This document shows, piece by piece, positions 49,994 through 58,371 of a stretch of 58,371 nt of DNA (within the stretch, counting starts at the first letter, position 1; every line of letters begins with the position of its first letter). A program made the translations under genes and the position numbers. Source of the stretch: Paraburkholderia unamae. Its GTDB lineage: Bacteria; Pseudomonadota; Gammaproteobacteria; Burkholderiales; Burkholderiaceae. The stretch covers positions 1-58,371 of the forward strand of contig NZ_QLSU01000048.1 of the NCBI RefSeq assembly GCF_003268775.1. The letters are read 5' to 3'. Under the pieces are notes generated by a model. The model had not been told where the DNA came from, ran no database searches, and was given only the letters and a program-made list of their open reading frames with translations.

Positions 49994-52222
49994 TCACCAC
50001 TGATACTTCGCTCCCGCTGTGAGCAGGCGGCCCTGCCCCCAGTAGCAGTAGTTCGTGCCCGTGCACGAAGCGAAATACTTGCGGTCGAGCAGGTTCGAGA
50101 CATTCAGCCACGTGGTCCAGCCTTGCAGGCCGGAGAAGCGGCGGCCAAGGTCATAGCGCAGCGAGAGATCGACGAGCGTCGCTGACGAGGTCATGAACGA
50201 GTTCGCCGTATCGCCATACGAGCCGCCGATATAGCGCACGCCGCCGCCGAACAGCAGCCCGGCGAGCGGACCGGCGGAGACCGAGTAATCGGCCCACAGC
50301 GAAGCGGTATTGCGCGGAATGCCCACCGGCACCTTGTCGAGAGACGCCGAATTGCTCTTGGTGTTGAGCAGGTTCGTGTAGGTATAGCTCGCGATCAGTT
50401 GCAGGTTGTTGGTGAGGCTCGCGTGACCTTCCACTTCGAAGCCCTGCGAGCGCACCTGGCCCGTGAGCACGCTGAAGCCGCTATGCAGCGGGTCGGTGGT
50501 CTGGACGTTGTTCTCGGTGAGATGGAACGCCGACACCGTGACGAAGCTGTTGAAGCCCTTCGGCTGGAACTTCACGCCCACTTCGTACTGCTCGGCCGTG
50601 AGCGGCGAGAACGCTTCGCCGCCATACGAGGTGCCGAACTGCGGCTGGAACGAGCGCGAATAGCTGAAGTACGGCGCCACGCCGCTGTCGAACTGGTACA
50701 CGCCGCCCGCACGCCACGTGAATGCGCGGTTGAACTGCGTCGTGGTCGCGCCGGTCTTGTACGAGGTTTGATCTTCGTTGGCCCAGTCCTCGCGCACGCC
50801 GAACAGGAACGACCACTTGCCGATGTCGAGCTGATCCTGCGCGTACACGCCGAGCTGCTTGATCGAGGTGGCGTTCGACGTCGCGAACATGAAGTTCGGG
50901 TAAGGAATCGTCTGGCCGTAGATCGGGTTGCTTTCCGTGAGACCCGGCGTGGAAGTCAGATTGCCGTAGAAGTAATGGTCGAACTGCATGTTCTGGTAGT
51001 CGAGGCCGACCGTGACGTTGTGCTTCACCGGCCCCGTATCGAACTTCGCGTTCAACTGGTTATCCACGGTGTGCGCATTCAGGCTTCCGTAGTTCAGATA
51101 CGCGGTGCGCGCGAGCGTGTCGGTCCCCGCCTTGAAGCCGTCGTTGCCCACGTACTGGATCGTCTGCGTGTTGCGCAGGAAGCGATAGCTCTGCTTGAAC
51201 GACCACACGTCGTTGAAGCGGTGCTCCAGCTGATAGCCGATCGACGCCTGGGTCTTGCGGAAGCTGTCCCAGGTCGGCTCGCCCGGATTGAGGCTGCGGC
51301 TCTGCCACGTGTACGGCACCGAGTTGTAGATGCCCGCTTCCGGGTCCGACTGATAGTTCGCGAAGATCGTAAACGTCGTGTCTTTCGTCGGGCGGAACTG
51401 GATCGTCGGCGCAATCGAGAAACGCTGCTGGTTCACGTAGTCGGTCTGGGTGCCGGTGTTGAAGCCGTCGGCGGTGACGCGGTAGAGCACCTTGCCGTCC
51501 TGGTCGACGGGGCCGCTCATGTCGAAGAAGCCCTGCACGCGGCCATAGCTGCCCGTTTGCAGACCGATTTCATGGTACGGCGTGACGGTGGGCATCTTGC
51601 TCACGAGATTGACCGTGCCGCCGGGCGAGCCCTGGCCGTACAGCACCGAAGCCGGGCCGTGCAGCAGTTCGATGCGCTCGAACAGGTACGGATCGAAGCT
51701 CGTGACGTTGAAGCCGAAGCCGCCGTTCGGGCCGGGCGTGCGCAGCCCGTTCCAGAATTCGTCCACGAGGAAGCCGCGCGCGTAGAGGTATTCGAGCGAA
51801 TCGGTATTGGTGCCGCGCTGCTCGGGGTTGATGCCCGAGGTGTAGCGCAGCGCCTGCGCCACGCTTTGCGCGCCCTGCACGTCCGTCTGGTCGCGCGTGA
51901 CGACCGAGATCGACTGCGGCACCTTGATGATCGGCGTGTCGGTCTTGGTGCCCGCCGTGCTGCGCCTCGCGACATAGCCCACCACCGGGCCCGTGCCCGT
52001 TTCGGCGTCGCGCGCGCCCTGCACGACCACGGCCGGCAGTTGCCCGCCCGGCTGTGCGGCAGCGTCCGACGCCGCCACGGGCGCCGCTGCCGTTTGCGCG
52101 CTGGCCATCTTCGCGATCGCGAGCGCCACGACGGCGGTGATCGTGCGCACCTTGATCCGCCGCGTCTTGCCCGCCGCGTCACCGACGTTGTTCGACGACT
52201 TTATGATCCTTCCCCGATTCAT
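49994..52222 (-). CDS. TonB-dependent siderophore receptor
   Basis: A 742-residue outer-membrane receptor. ATG 52222 (MNRGRIIKSS) follows a GGGG; an upstream TTG has no support. It has a signal peptide (TITAVVALAIAKMASA), a TonB box-like start (LPAVVVQGARD), a plug with VPQSISVVTRDQTDVQGAQS and LLHGPASVLYGQGSPGGTVN, and a 22-strand barrel ending in LTAGAKYQW, the aromatic C-terminus needed for insertion. It resembles ferrichrome, ferrioxamine or pyochelin-type receptors; I cannot fix the ligand. First gene of the operon, under a likely Fur box and a divergent AraC regulator. Confidence 0.92.
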   Translation of the reverse strand: MNRGRIIKSSNNVGDAAGKTRRIKVRTITAVVALAIAKMASAQTAAAPVAASDAAAQPGGQLPAVVVQGARDAETGTGPVVGYVARRSTAGTKTDTPIIKVPQSISVVTRDQTDVQGAQSVAQALRYTSGINPEQRGTNTDSLEYLYARGFLVDEFWNGLRTPGPNGGFGFNVTSFDPYLFERIELLHGPASVLYGQGSPGGTVNLVSKMPTVTPYHEIGLQTGSYGRVQGFFDMSGPVDQDGKVLYRVTADGFNTGTQTDYVNQQRFSIAPTIQFRPTKDTTFTIFANYQSDPEAGIYNSVPYTWQSRSLNPGEPTWDSFRKTQASIGYQLEHRFNDVWSFKQSYRFLRNTQTIQYVGNDGFKAGTDTLARTAYLNYGSLNAHTVDNQLNAKFDTGPVKHNVTVGLDYQNMQFDHYFYGNLTSTPGLTESNPIYGQTIPYPNFMFATSNATSIKQLGVYAQDQLDIGKWSFLFGVREDWANEDQTSYKTGATTTQFNRAFTWRAGGVYQFDSGVAPYFSYSRSFQPQFGTSYGGEAFSPLTAEQYEVGVKFQPKGFNSFVTVSAFHLTENNVQTTDPLHSGFSVLTGQVRSQGFEVEGHASLTNNLQLIASYTYTNLLNTKSNSASLDKVPVGIPRNTASLWADYSVSAGPLAGLLFGGGVRYIGGSYGDTANSFMTSSATLVDLSLRYDLGRRFSGLQGWTTWLNVSNLLDRKYFASCTGTNYCYWGQGRLLTAGAKYQW

Positions 52223-52260
52223 CCCACGCACCCCGTTCAAGATTTAATCTTCGCCACATT

Positions 52261-52279
52261 AAGAATGCGAATCATTTCG
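52261..52279. promoter_or_regulatory. likely Fur box
   Basis: AAGAATGCGAATCATTTCG matches 12 of 19 bases of the Fur consensus, including the exact core AATCATT. It lies between the divergent siderophore receptor and AraC genes, so iron should repress both. Confidence 0.55.
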
Positions 52280-52406
52280 ATTGTTATTCATAACTCGGCG
52301 GACGGACGATAGAATACGGGCGAAGCTTTGCCGACGTCCTGTCAATTCGCTACGCAAAGCCCGCGAAATTTGACGGTTTTGCCGCACTTCCTCTCAAGAT
52401 TCACAA

Positions 52407-53228
52407 ATGACCGATATCTGGCAGCGCATGACCGGCACGCAGCGGCGGCAACTCAAACGTCCTGTCATCGCCAAACGGTACGATTTCGAGTCCGGCGACA
52501 GCGAAAGCTGGCACTCGCACACGCAACCGCAGTTCGTCTACACGACGCGCGGCGTGCTGCGCGTCATCACGCCCGACGGCGCCTGGACGCTCGGCCCGTA
52601 CCGCGGCCTGTGGATCGCGCCGCTCGTCGCGCACGAATTGCAGGCGGTCAGCGCGGTGGAGATGTACACGGTCTATTTCGAAGTCGACGTCGCCCCGCGC
52701 GACGAGCCGAGTTGCCACGTGCTGATGATTTCGACGCTGCTGCACGCGCTGGTGGGCGCGCTCGTGCTCGATCAGCACAACGGCCATCCCGAACGCCGCT
52801 CCGCATTGATCGATCCGCTGCTGCTCCAGGAGATGCACGAGGCGCAACTGGCAACCGAAGGGCTGCTGCCGCTACCGAAGGACCGCCGCCTGCAACAGAT
52901 CTGCGGCCAGTTGATGGACGCGCCCGCCGACAACACGCCGCTCAACGACTGGGGCATGCGCGTGGGCGCGAGCGAAAGCACGCTGGAGCGCGCCTTCAAG
53001 GACGAGACCGGCCTCACCTTCGGCCAGTGGCGCCAGCGCTTGCGGCTGGTGGAATCGATCTCGCGGCTCGCCAGGGGCATGGCGGTTTCGACCATCGCCA
53101 CCGAACTCGGCTACCGCAACTCCAGCGCCTTCATCACGATGTTCCGGCGCGCGATGGGGGAAACGCCGCAACGCTTCCTGCGCAACCGCAGCGGGCTGGA
53201 GCAGGCTACGGCGCAGCAAACGCAATAA
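52407..53228 (+). CDS. AraC-family regulator divergent from the siderophore receptor
   Basis: A 273-residue regulator with a cupin-like N-terminal domain (ESWHSHTQPQFVYTTRGVLR, GLWIAPLVAHEL) and two C-terminal helix-turn-helix motifs (LNDWGMRVGASESTLERAFK; VSTIATELGYRNSSAFITMF). AraC regulators that control siderophore uptake (PchR-like) bind the ferric siderophore and activate the receptor gene. Divergent placement over a likely Fur box fits this. Its layout is very similar to the AraC gene beside fsr. Confidence 0.86.
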   Translation: MTDIWQRMTGTQRRQLKRPVIAKRYDFESGDSESWHSHTQPQFVYTTRGVLRVITPDGAWTLGPYRGLWIAPLVAHELQAVSAVEMYTVYFEVDVAPRDEPSCHVLMISTLLHALVGALVLDQHNGHPERRSALIDPLLLQEMHEAQLATEGLLPLPKDRRLQQICGQLMDAPADNTPLNDWGMRVGASESTLERAFKDETGLTFGQWRQRLRLVESISRLARGMAVSTIATELGYRNSSAFITMFRRAMGETPQRFLRNRSGLEQATAQQTQ

Positions 53229-53236
53229 GCGGCGCT

Positions 53237-53295
53237 CGCCCTGCTTCGGTTTTTCTATCGCAGGGCGCAAAAAGAATCGGCCCCGCGCGGGGCCG
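53237..53295. terminator. two terminator hairpins between convergent genes
   Basis: CGCCCTGC (53237-53244) pairs with GCAGGGCG (53260-53267). Next to it lies a perfect 18-base palindrome CGGCCCCGCGCGGGGCCG (53278-53295). Together they should end both the AraC and the convergent YciI-like transcript. Confidence 0.65.
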
Positions 53296-53304
53296 AACGA
53301 ACGC

Positions 53305-53733
53305 CTAGCGTTTTTGCTCCTCGATCTGTTGCCGCAGGCGTTTTTCCTCGTCCTGAAGCTCCGGCGTGAAAGCCTCGCCGAAGTCGGCCGGTTCAAAGAA
53401 AGGCCGGATCTCGATCTCCGAATCGCTGACCATGGGATTCGGGCAACGCTTGACCCATTCGATCGCCTCGTCCATCGATTGAACCTGCCACAGCCAGTAA
53501 CCGGCAATCAGTTCCTTGGTCTCGGCAAACGGGCCATCAGTAACGGTCCGGTCCTTGCCGGAGAATCTCACGCGGGCACCGGCCGAACTCGGCTTCAGGC
53601 CATCGCCGCCTTGCATGATTCCGGCCTTCACCAGTTCCTCGTTGTACTTGCCCATCGCCGTGATGAGTTCCATGCTGGGCATCTGCCCCGCCTCCGACTC
53701 ATCGGTTGCCTTGATAAGGACCATCACACGCAT
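53305..53733 (-). CDS. YciI/DGPF-domain protein
   Basis: A 142-residue YCII-related protein with GGAG before ATG 53733 (MRVMVLIKATDESEAG). The family motif DGPFAETKELIAGYWLWQ is present, as are AMGKYNEELVKAG and the C-terminal EIEIRPFFEP. Such proteins form small dimers of unclear function and are often paired with ECF sigma factors of the SigJ/ECF41 type; no such partner sits beside it here. Monocistronic. Confidence 0.85.
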   Translation of the reverse strand: MRVMVLIKATDESEAGQMPSMELITAMGKYNEELVKAGIMQGGDGLKPSSAGARVRFSGKDRTVTDGPFAETKELIAGYWLWQVQSMDEAIEWVKRCPNPMVSDSEIEIRPFFEPADFGEAFTPELQDEEKRLRQQIEEQKR

Positions 53734-53924
53734 TGCGCTTCTCCTGTCAATAATGGGGGGTGTCCCGGTTGGGTGCCCGGTGGCTGACGCAGCCTCCACG
53801 ACTACGACGCGCGAGGTGGCAAGAAATCGACAAACAATCGATAAATAATCGATGTCACCGTTTGCCCGACACCGCCATCGTACAGGTCTCCTCGATGCGT
53901 TACGTGTGCCGGACGCCGCCTGAA
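53734..53924. other. intergenic stretch, no gene seen
   Basis: About 190 bases upstream of the YciI-like gene. It contains an AT-richer patch (AATCGACAAACAATCGATAA near 53824-53843) that could be its promoter. Confidence 0.35.
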
Positions 53925-54203
53925 TCACGACAACGCGGGCGGCTCGCCGATCGGCGCGCGAATCAGCAGATACGGCGGCTCGCGCAAGTCGTGTCCGTCA
54001 TTGAAGCCGGGCAGCCGGTTCCATTGCTCCAGGGTGCAGGTGTCGCCGTACCGGTACGGCGCCCCAACAATCTCCGCTCGTGGATCGGACGCGCATACCG
54101 GTGCGACATCCAGACCGGTACGCACCCCACGCGTAGCTACGTTGAGGCGCACCGTGCGGCGCTTGAGTGGATACGCGAGCACAATCACATCAACGATGCG
54201 CAC
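53925..54203 (-). CDS. possible small hypothetical protein (92 aa)
   Basis: A 92-residue frame with a GTG start at 54203 and no strong ribosome site. The sequence has protein-like features (RIVDVIVLAYPLKRRTVRLN; LEQWNRLPGFNDGHDLREPP) but no family is recognised. It might be the surviving end of a longer gene at the edge of the type VI effector module. The opposite strand is also open here, so the call is weak. Confidence 0.3.
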   Translation of the reverse strand: MRIVDVIVLAYPLKRRTVRLNVATRGVRTGLDVAPVCASDPRAEIVGAPYRYGDTCTLEQWNRLPGFNDGHDLREPPYLLIRAPIGEPPALS

Positions 54204-54268
54204 TGCCAGGGCGCGCTATTCGATCATGCGGACGCGGCACAGGAACAGGCGCGCCTGACGCTCGAATG

Positions 54269-54290
54269 AAAAGTCCCGCCGAAGTGGGAC
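54269..54290 (-). terminator. rho-independent terminator of the effector module
   Basis: On the minus strand GTCCC and GGGAC pair around an 8-base loop and are followed by TTTT. It lies 20 bases after the stop of the Sel1-repeat gene, so it ends the vgrG-effector-immunity transcript. Confidence 0.65.
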
Positions 54291-54309
54291 GAAGAAACGC
54301 CGCAACAGA

Positions 54310-55581
54310 CTACGCCCGCTCATCATAGGACACCAGGCTCCAGTCCGCATCGGTGCTGTACTTGCGCATGCCCAGCAGCGTATCGATCAATGCAATGGGG
54401 CGGCGATTGTCCATGACGAGTTGCGGCATCGTCTCGCCTTTCCTGAAATGCCGTGTCGCCTCATAGGTGACCGATGTCCAACGCCTGTCACACCACACGC
54501 CATCCTCGGGACAGACCTCGCCAGTCCGTACCACGGTCCCCAAGGGCACGCGCTCGGCCTTCTTTTCGGGCTCAAGCGGCAGGCCCGTCGCGGGGTCCAG
54601 GTTCTTCTCCTTCGCCATGCGCACCACCAGCCCCTCGTCGGGTTTCTGCGGCGGCTTCGCGGCGTCCTGCTCCTTCTGCCACTGGAACGTGCCGTCCCAC
54701 TCCGGCAGCTTCGCGGGCGGCAACGGTACGATCTGGTCGATGTCGGGCACCTTGGGATTCAGGCCGTCGTTGTTGTCGATAAACTCCCCGATGAGTTTGT
54801 AGCGACGCGCGCGTTCGGTATCGTGCCCCAGTCCCACGTAATACAGCACATCGGACGACGTTGTATCGAACCCATTCCCCAAAAATCGAGCCGATTGCTC
54901 GTCGCCTGCCTGCACCCCTTTTTGAAAAACCTTAACAGCCTCCGTGTATAACCTATTGGTCATCAAATCTATAGCGAGATAACTTGCCGCTTTTCCATAC
55001 CCTTGGTCTATCGCGCAATCCAGCATCTGCCGCGAAATGTGCGGGGCAACGTCCTTTGGTGAAAGCAGGTCTCCCACGTAATACTGCGCGTCGGGATTTC
55101 CAAGGTCCGCTGCCTTGCGAATAAAGACCAGCGCTTTCTTCTCGTCCTTGACCACACCATAGCCAAATTCAAGATAGTGGCCCATATCGTAGTAGCCGCC
55201 TGGAACGCCTGCGGCGATTAACTGCTCGGCCAGATCAATCGTTTCCTTTTGCGCATCAGGAGACGAAGCCAGTTCCGTGGACACTAGCAGTTGCAAATTG
55301 TTATTGGCCTTGTAGTGACCATGCGCGGCAGCGATCCGGTAGTAGCGGGCGGCAGCATTGAAGTCCTTCGGGCCGGGCTTCTTTTCGATAAACAGCCCGT
55401 ACTTGAATAATACGTCGGCCTGTGCATTGAGCGGAGGCAGATGGTCCGCCTCATGGACGCAGGTAAAAGCCAATCGCGATCGTGCGGCATTCATATCGAC
55501 CTGGGATGGCATTGCACTCTCCTTATTCGAGCAAGCGCCGAGCAACCCTGCCAGCACCAATAGAAAGATCAATTTCGTCAT
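54310..55581 (-). CDS. Sel1-repeat lipoprotein, probable immunity protein to a Tle5-type effector
   Basis: A 423-residue protein with a lipoprotein signal (LIFLLVLAGLLGACSN, lipobox LGAC). The N-terminal ~250 residues contain Sel1-like helical repeats (AARYYRIAAAHGHYKANNNL; KALVFIRKAADLGNPDAQYY). The C-terminal part has CPEDGVWCDRRW and a regular closing domain. In Pseudomonas the phospholipase D effector Tle5/PldA is neutralised by a Sel1-repeat immunity protein kept in the periplasm. The gene order here (vgrG, phospholipase D, Sel1 protein, 3-base spacing) matches. Its effector is now broken, which leaves it as an orphan immunity gene. Confidence 0.82.
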   Translation of the reverse strand: MTKLIFLLVLAGLLGACSNKESAMPSQVDMNAARSRLAFTCVHEADHLPPLNAQADVLFKYGLFIEKKPGPKDFNAAARYYRIAAAHGHYKANNNLQLLVSTELASSPDAQKETIDLAEQLIAAGVPGGYYDMGHYLEFGYGVVKDEKKALVFIRKAADLGNPDAQYYVGDLLSPKDVAPHISRQMLDCAIDQGYGKAASYLAIDLMTNRLYTEAVKVFQKGVQAGDEQSARFLGNGFDTTSSDVLYYVGLGHDTERARRYKLIGEFIDNNDGLNPKVPDIDQIVPLPPAKLPEWDGTFQWQKEQDAAKPPQKPDEGLVVRMAKEKNLDPATGLPLEPEKKAERVPLGTVVRTGEVCPEDGVWCDRRWTSVTYEATRHFRKGETMPQLVMDNRRPIALIDTLLGMRKYSTDADWSLVSYDERA

Positions 55582-55584
55582 GCT

Positions 55585-56383
55585 TCAGTCCATGCGTGTC
55601 CGCTTCGTCGTCATGCTCTTAAAGCCGACAAGCGAAGCGACAGGAGACAAGCCGTTTTTTTGATAGCTGGAATTCTTATTGATAGCATCCCCCCAAGCGT
55701 CGAATGCGTCTTTCGGAATATCCGAAGCCCCATTTTTTACTCCTGCTGTATGGATGCTCCACAGATGCCTCCTTAACGGCTGCGTCACGTCCATGCGCTC
55801 ATGGCAGATGTTCAGTTCGCTGTCCACCTCCATGCTGCGCCGGTTGACGTTGGCCGAGCCGTGCGTGAGAAACACGTCGTCAATAACCATGATCTTGCTG
55901 TGGACGTAGACCGGCATCCAGGCACCGGGGGGAGAATCCGGCGCAACGAGCGTGCAGACGAGCGTTTTCAGGCCAGGAATTGCTGGTATCGGAATATCCT
56001 CGTCCTTCATGCTGCGCAACTTGACCTTTTGCTGATTAATGGAATCAATGTCACGGAGTGCATCGTGAGTTTGTGTGCCGGGACTGGCCTGCAATATCTT
56101 CTTCATGGCAGCATTGTTCTGTGACGCTACCATCGCGCCTGAAATACATCGACGGCTGGAAGCCCCAGCAAATGTAGTCGATAGTTTTAGTCGCCTTGTC
56201 GATGGCATCGTAGAGTGCGCCGAACGCCTTCAGACCATTGACCAGCGGTTTGTAGGTGGCCTGGCGCGGTGGATATTCCGATGGCCCCTCTGGCGTGAAA
56301 TCGACAAACCAGGGCGAGCAGAAGTCGGCTTCCGATCGTTCGTTAAGCGCGATGGGTACAACGATATTGGATGGATTTGCCAC
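55585..56383 (-). pseudogene. Tle5-like phospholipase D type VI effector, deleted and frameshifted
   Basis: GTG 56383 has AGGAG 8 bases upstream inside the vgrG end. The N-terminal part reads PWFVDFTPEGPSEYPPRQAT and then IDKATKTIDYICWGFQPSMY, as in Tle5 effectors. Near 56130 the reading shifts frame to QNNAAMKKILQASPGTQTHD and continues to the second catalytic HKD motif, VHSKIMVIDDVFLTHGSANV, with NRRSM. The first HKD motif and several hundred residues that should lie between the two parts are missing, so an internal deletion left about 265 codons from an effector of roughly 700. Phospholipase D needs both HKD motifs, so this copy should be inactive. Confidence 0.8.
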
Positions 56384-56385
56384 GC

Positions 56386-58371
56386 CTATTCTCCTGTTTG
56401 CTTGCCAGGTTCATCGTCCAGCAGACCGCTGTAATCCTGTCGATGCACAGCCCGGTCAAAGATGGGTGTAATGTCCGGGTCTTTGCCATTCTCATGAAAC
56501 TGGAACCCCCCATTCGCGAGCGCAGCGTTTTCCGCGTGACCCTGGTACTGTTTTGCAACAGGAATCGTATAGGTCACGCCGCTGGCGAGCTTGAGCGTGT
56601 ATTGCTGCGTCGTGGGGTGGTGATCGATCTGAAGCAGCCCAGTTTCGTCAAACACGCCCTGCTTGACCAGCGTGCTACCCGCGAACAGACTGTAGGGCAT
56701 GTTCGCGGACATCGCGCTCCGCGAACCGGGTGAGGCGTACGCATAGAACGTCAGGGGCGTGGTCGGCAACCCCGAGAGCGCCGGATGAGTCAGGTCCAGC
56801 GGCGCGTTCAGCGACGCCTTGCCCTGCTTCTGGATCGTGATGAACTTGAGGAACAGGTCCGCAGGGCCACCGAGTGTGATATTGCCGTCCTTGAGCTGGA
56901 TAAATGCACCGCCGCATTCGAGCGTGATTTCCTGCTTCGCGACAACACGCACCGTGCCGTTCACGCTTGATATCGACATGTCCTGATCGGAGTACATCGA
57001 CATGGCGTCGGTTTGTGCCTGGAGTTCGACCGGTCCCTTCGCGGCGTAGATTTTGATACCGAACTTCTGCACGAACAGCGAAATCTTCTCGCCCGCCGCC
57101 ACCGTGAAGCGCTTGAGCACGCTCCAGTCCGCATTCTTCCCGGCCACCCCCGAGATGTCGCCCTGCACCGCGAACTGAATGCCCTGACCCGTGACAAGCG
57201 CCGCCGAGGCCGGTGTGCTCATCAGCAGCCCCGGTTTCTTCAGGCCGTCCAGATCATCCTTCATCTGCTGCTGCACGTCGGTGTCGGCAGGTTCGGCCTT
57301 CGCGCTGCTGGCGGATGCGGCCAGCGCCTTCGCGGTCGCCAGCGCGCTTTCGAGTTGCGCGATGGTCTCCTGCATGTCCAGTTGCTTGCCTGTGGCACCA
57401 GGGCGGTCGTAGGCCGTCAGCATCAGCCCCTTGCCCGCGCGATTGACCCCGTAACCCGATGTTCTCGCCTCGAAGCCTTCGCCCCGGTATTCGAGTTTGT
57501 TACTAACCAGGTAACCGAGATTCAGTTGTGACTTGCCCGAATGCTCCGTGCTGAGCTTGACACCCTCCTGGCCCGCCCAGTCCTCCATGCGCAGCTTGTT
57601 GTTGCTCTGTGTGCGGATCGTGTTGCGCGAGAGCCAGCGCCGGTCGCTCGTGATGAGATCCCTAGCCTGGCTATGGTGGTGAAACGCAACGATTTCCGGT
57701 TTATCCGGGTCGCCATCTCGAAATGAAATGACCGCTTCGTCATTGTCCCGGGCGACAAAGTGAAAGCCCGTTTGCAGCTTGCCCGCGAAGGGTTTGGCGA
57801 GGCGCAAAGGTACACTCTCGCCACCCTTGGGCCATGTTGCGAAGTCCACATCGAAGCGGACAACGTAATAGCCGGAGGCATTCAGGTAGGCATAGGTGTA
57901 CTTGTCCGGGCTGCAAATCCGGGCGCTCAACGTGCCGCCGATTTTTGCCCAGGTTTCCGGCTTCAGTTCCAGACGGAAGCGACGGTCGGCGGGGATCGCG
58001 CTGAAGGTGTTCGAATACGCCACGTCGCGCGCACCGCTGTGTGTGGCCTCGATGATGACCATGCCTTTGGGGGCATCGGGCAGCACGATATCCGTTTCGA
58101 GCACCGTGGCGCACTGCAAGGCGAACACGTTGCTCTCGCCTTCGAACACAATCTGACGGGCGATGGCCGCTTCGTGCCTGAGTTGTGCCTCCCACTGCGC
58201 CCCGTCCGCGTCGAGGTGGTTCGTGCCGTAGATATACGGCTGGCCGTAGGTGGTCGGGTCGCCTGGCGCGACAGAAGCCGAGGCGCGATAACGTTCCCAC
58301 GCTGCGTCCGGGTTGTACTCGGCCACCATGAACGACTTCGGGACTGTGACGGTATGGGTCTTGATCGCCGT
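56386..58371 (-). CDS. vgrG: VgrG spike protein, C-terminal part (cut by window edge)
   Basis: About 660 codons open to the right edge; the N-terminal ~230 residues lie outside. The visible part starts in the gp27-like hub (TAIKTHTVTVPKSFMVAEY) and covers the gp5-like OB-fold (ISFRDGDPDKPEIVAFHHHS; LSRNTIRTQSNNKLRMEDWA), the DUF2345 beta-helix (VKLSTEHSGKSQLNLGYLVS to VVAKQEITLECGGAFIQLKD) and a C-terminal extension of ~150 residues (PLTFYAYASPGSRSAMSANM to the end). Such extensions bind a specific cargo effector; here the adjacent phospholipase D is the cognate cargo, but it is broken. The left-edge vgrG fragment is a separate gene. Confidence 0.92.
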   Translation of the reverse strand, partial: TAIKTHTVTVPKSFMVAEYNPDAAWERYRASASVAPGDPTTYGQPYIYGTNHLDADGAQWEAQLRHEAAIARQIVFEGESNVFALQCATVLETDIVLPDAPKGMVIIEATHSGARDVAYSNTFSAIPADRRFRLELKPETWAKIGGTLSARICSPDKYTYAYLNASGYYVVRFDVDFATWPKGGESVPLRLAKPFAGKLQTGFHFVARDNDEAVISFRDGDPDKPEIVAFHHHSQARDLITSDRRWLSRNTIRTQSNNKLRMEDWAGQEGVKLSTEHSGKSQLNLGYLVSNKLEYRGEGFEARTSGYGVNRAGKGLMLTAYDRPGATGKQLDMQETIAQLESALATAKALAASASSAKAEPADTDVQQQMKDDLDGLKKPGLLMSTPASAALVTGQGIQFAVQGDISGVAGKNADWSVLKRFTVAAGEKISLFVQKFGIKIYAAKGPVELQAQTDAMSMYSDQDMSISSVNGTVRVVAKQEITLECGGAFIQLKDGNITLGGPADLFLKFITIQKQGKASLNAPLDLTHPALSGLPTTPLTFYAYASPGSRSAMSANMPYSLFAGSTLVKQGVFDETGLLQIDHHPTTQQYTLKLASGVTYTIPVAKQYQGHAENAALANGGFQFHENGKDPDITPIFDRAVHRQDYSGLLDDEPGKQTGE

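Noticed and set aside
1..58371. The window could be a circle with one vgrG spanning the ends
   Set aside because: Joining the ends would give residues 1-80 followed directly by the late hub region (TAIKTHTVTVPKSF). About 140-150 residues of the gp27-like domain would be missing, so these are two separate genes cut by the window.

Overview
This is a GC-rich window (58,371 bases) with ATGA-type gene overlaps and gene families typical of Burkholderiaceae, most likely Burkholderia, Paraburkholderia or Caballeronia. It reads as an accessory stretch lying between two type VI secretion vgrG genes. Each vgrG is cut by a window edge: the first 80 codons lie at 1-240 and the last ~660 codons at 56386-58371, both on the minus strand. 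I saw no tRNA, rRNA, transposase, integrase or CRISPR array.

Left (1-10 kb): after the vgrG start come a small hypothetical gene, non-coding DNA with strong inverted repeats, and two gene remnants (a small + strand gene with a nonsense codon and a frameshift, and the tail of a dicarboxylate symporter). Then follows a tightly coupled minus-strand operon at 1734-9684: a membrane-anchored protein kinase, a TIR-domain protein, an unrecognised 919-residue protein and a 787-residue protein that looks like several tandem SPFH-like units. I do not recognise this combination as a known system. It is the first candidate for a novel signalling or defence module.

Middle (10-32 kb): a fosmidomycin-resistance-type exporter with a coupled small membrane protein and a divergent AraC regulator; then two catabolic operons. 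The first (12.6-21.0 kb) has a TRAP transporter, short-chain dehydrogenase, thiolase, acyl-CoA ligase and gamma-carbonic-anhydrase-like protein under a sigma-54 activator that has no sensor domain. A divergent LysR gene and two PPC-domain (DUF296) proteins lie beside it. The second (23.5-31.8 kb) has a lyase of the PcaB superfamily, a DUF35 protein paired with a cysteine-less thiolase fold, a PcaIJ-type CoA transferase, an MFS importer and a long 3-hydroxyacyl-CoA dehydrogenase, with a divergent GntR regulator and dyad operators between them. Together they should import an organic acid, activate it to a CoA thioester and cleave it.

CHAT cluster (32-40 kb): a lysozyme-fold protein, an alpha/beta-hydrolase fused to a CHAT (caspase-like) domain, and a second CHAT protein with helical repeats form a minus-strand operon. 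It faces a convergent 259-residue protein with a long hydrophobic segment. Two CHAT proteases beside a peptidoglycan-hydrolase-like, a lipase-like and a possible membrane-active protein are the second candidate for an undescribed system.

Right (40-58 kb): an O-methyltransferase; an ECF sigma factor with a small membrane protein and a 7Fe-type ferredoxin; an MltF-like lytic transglycosylase; and a siderophore uptake and export operon (receptor, FhuD-, FhuB-, PvdE- and FhuC-like) with a divergent AraC regulator and a likely Fur box. After a YciI-like gene, the window closes with a type VI effector module: a Sel1-repeat lipoprotein (likely immunity), a Tle5-like phospholipase D effector wrecked by deletion and frameshift, and its vgrG.
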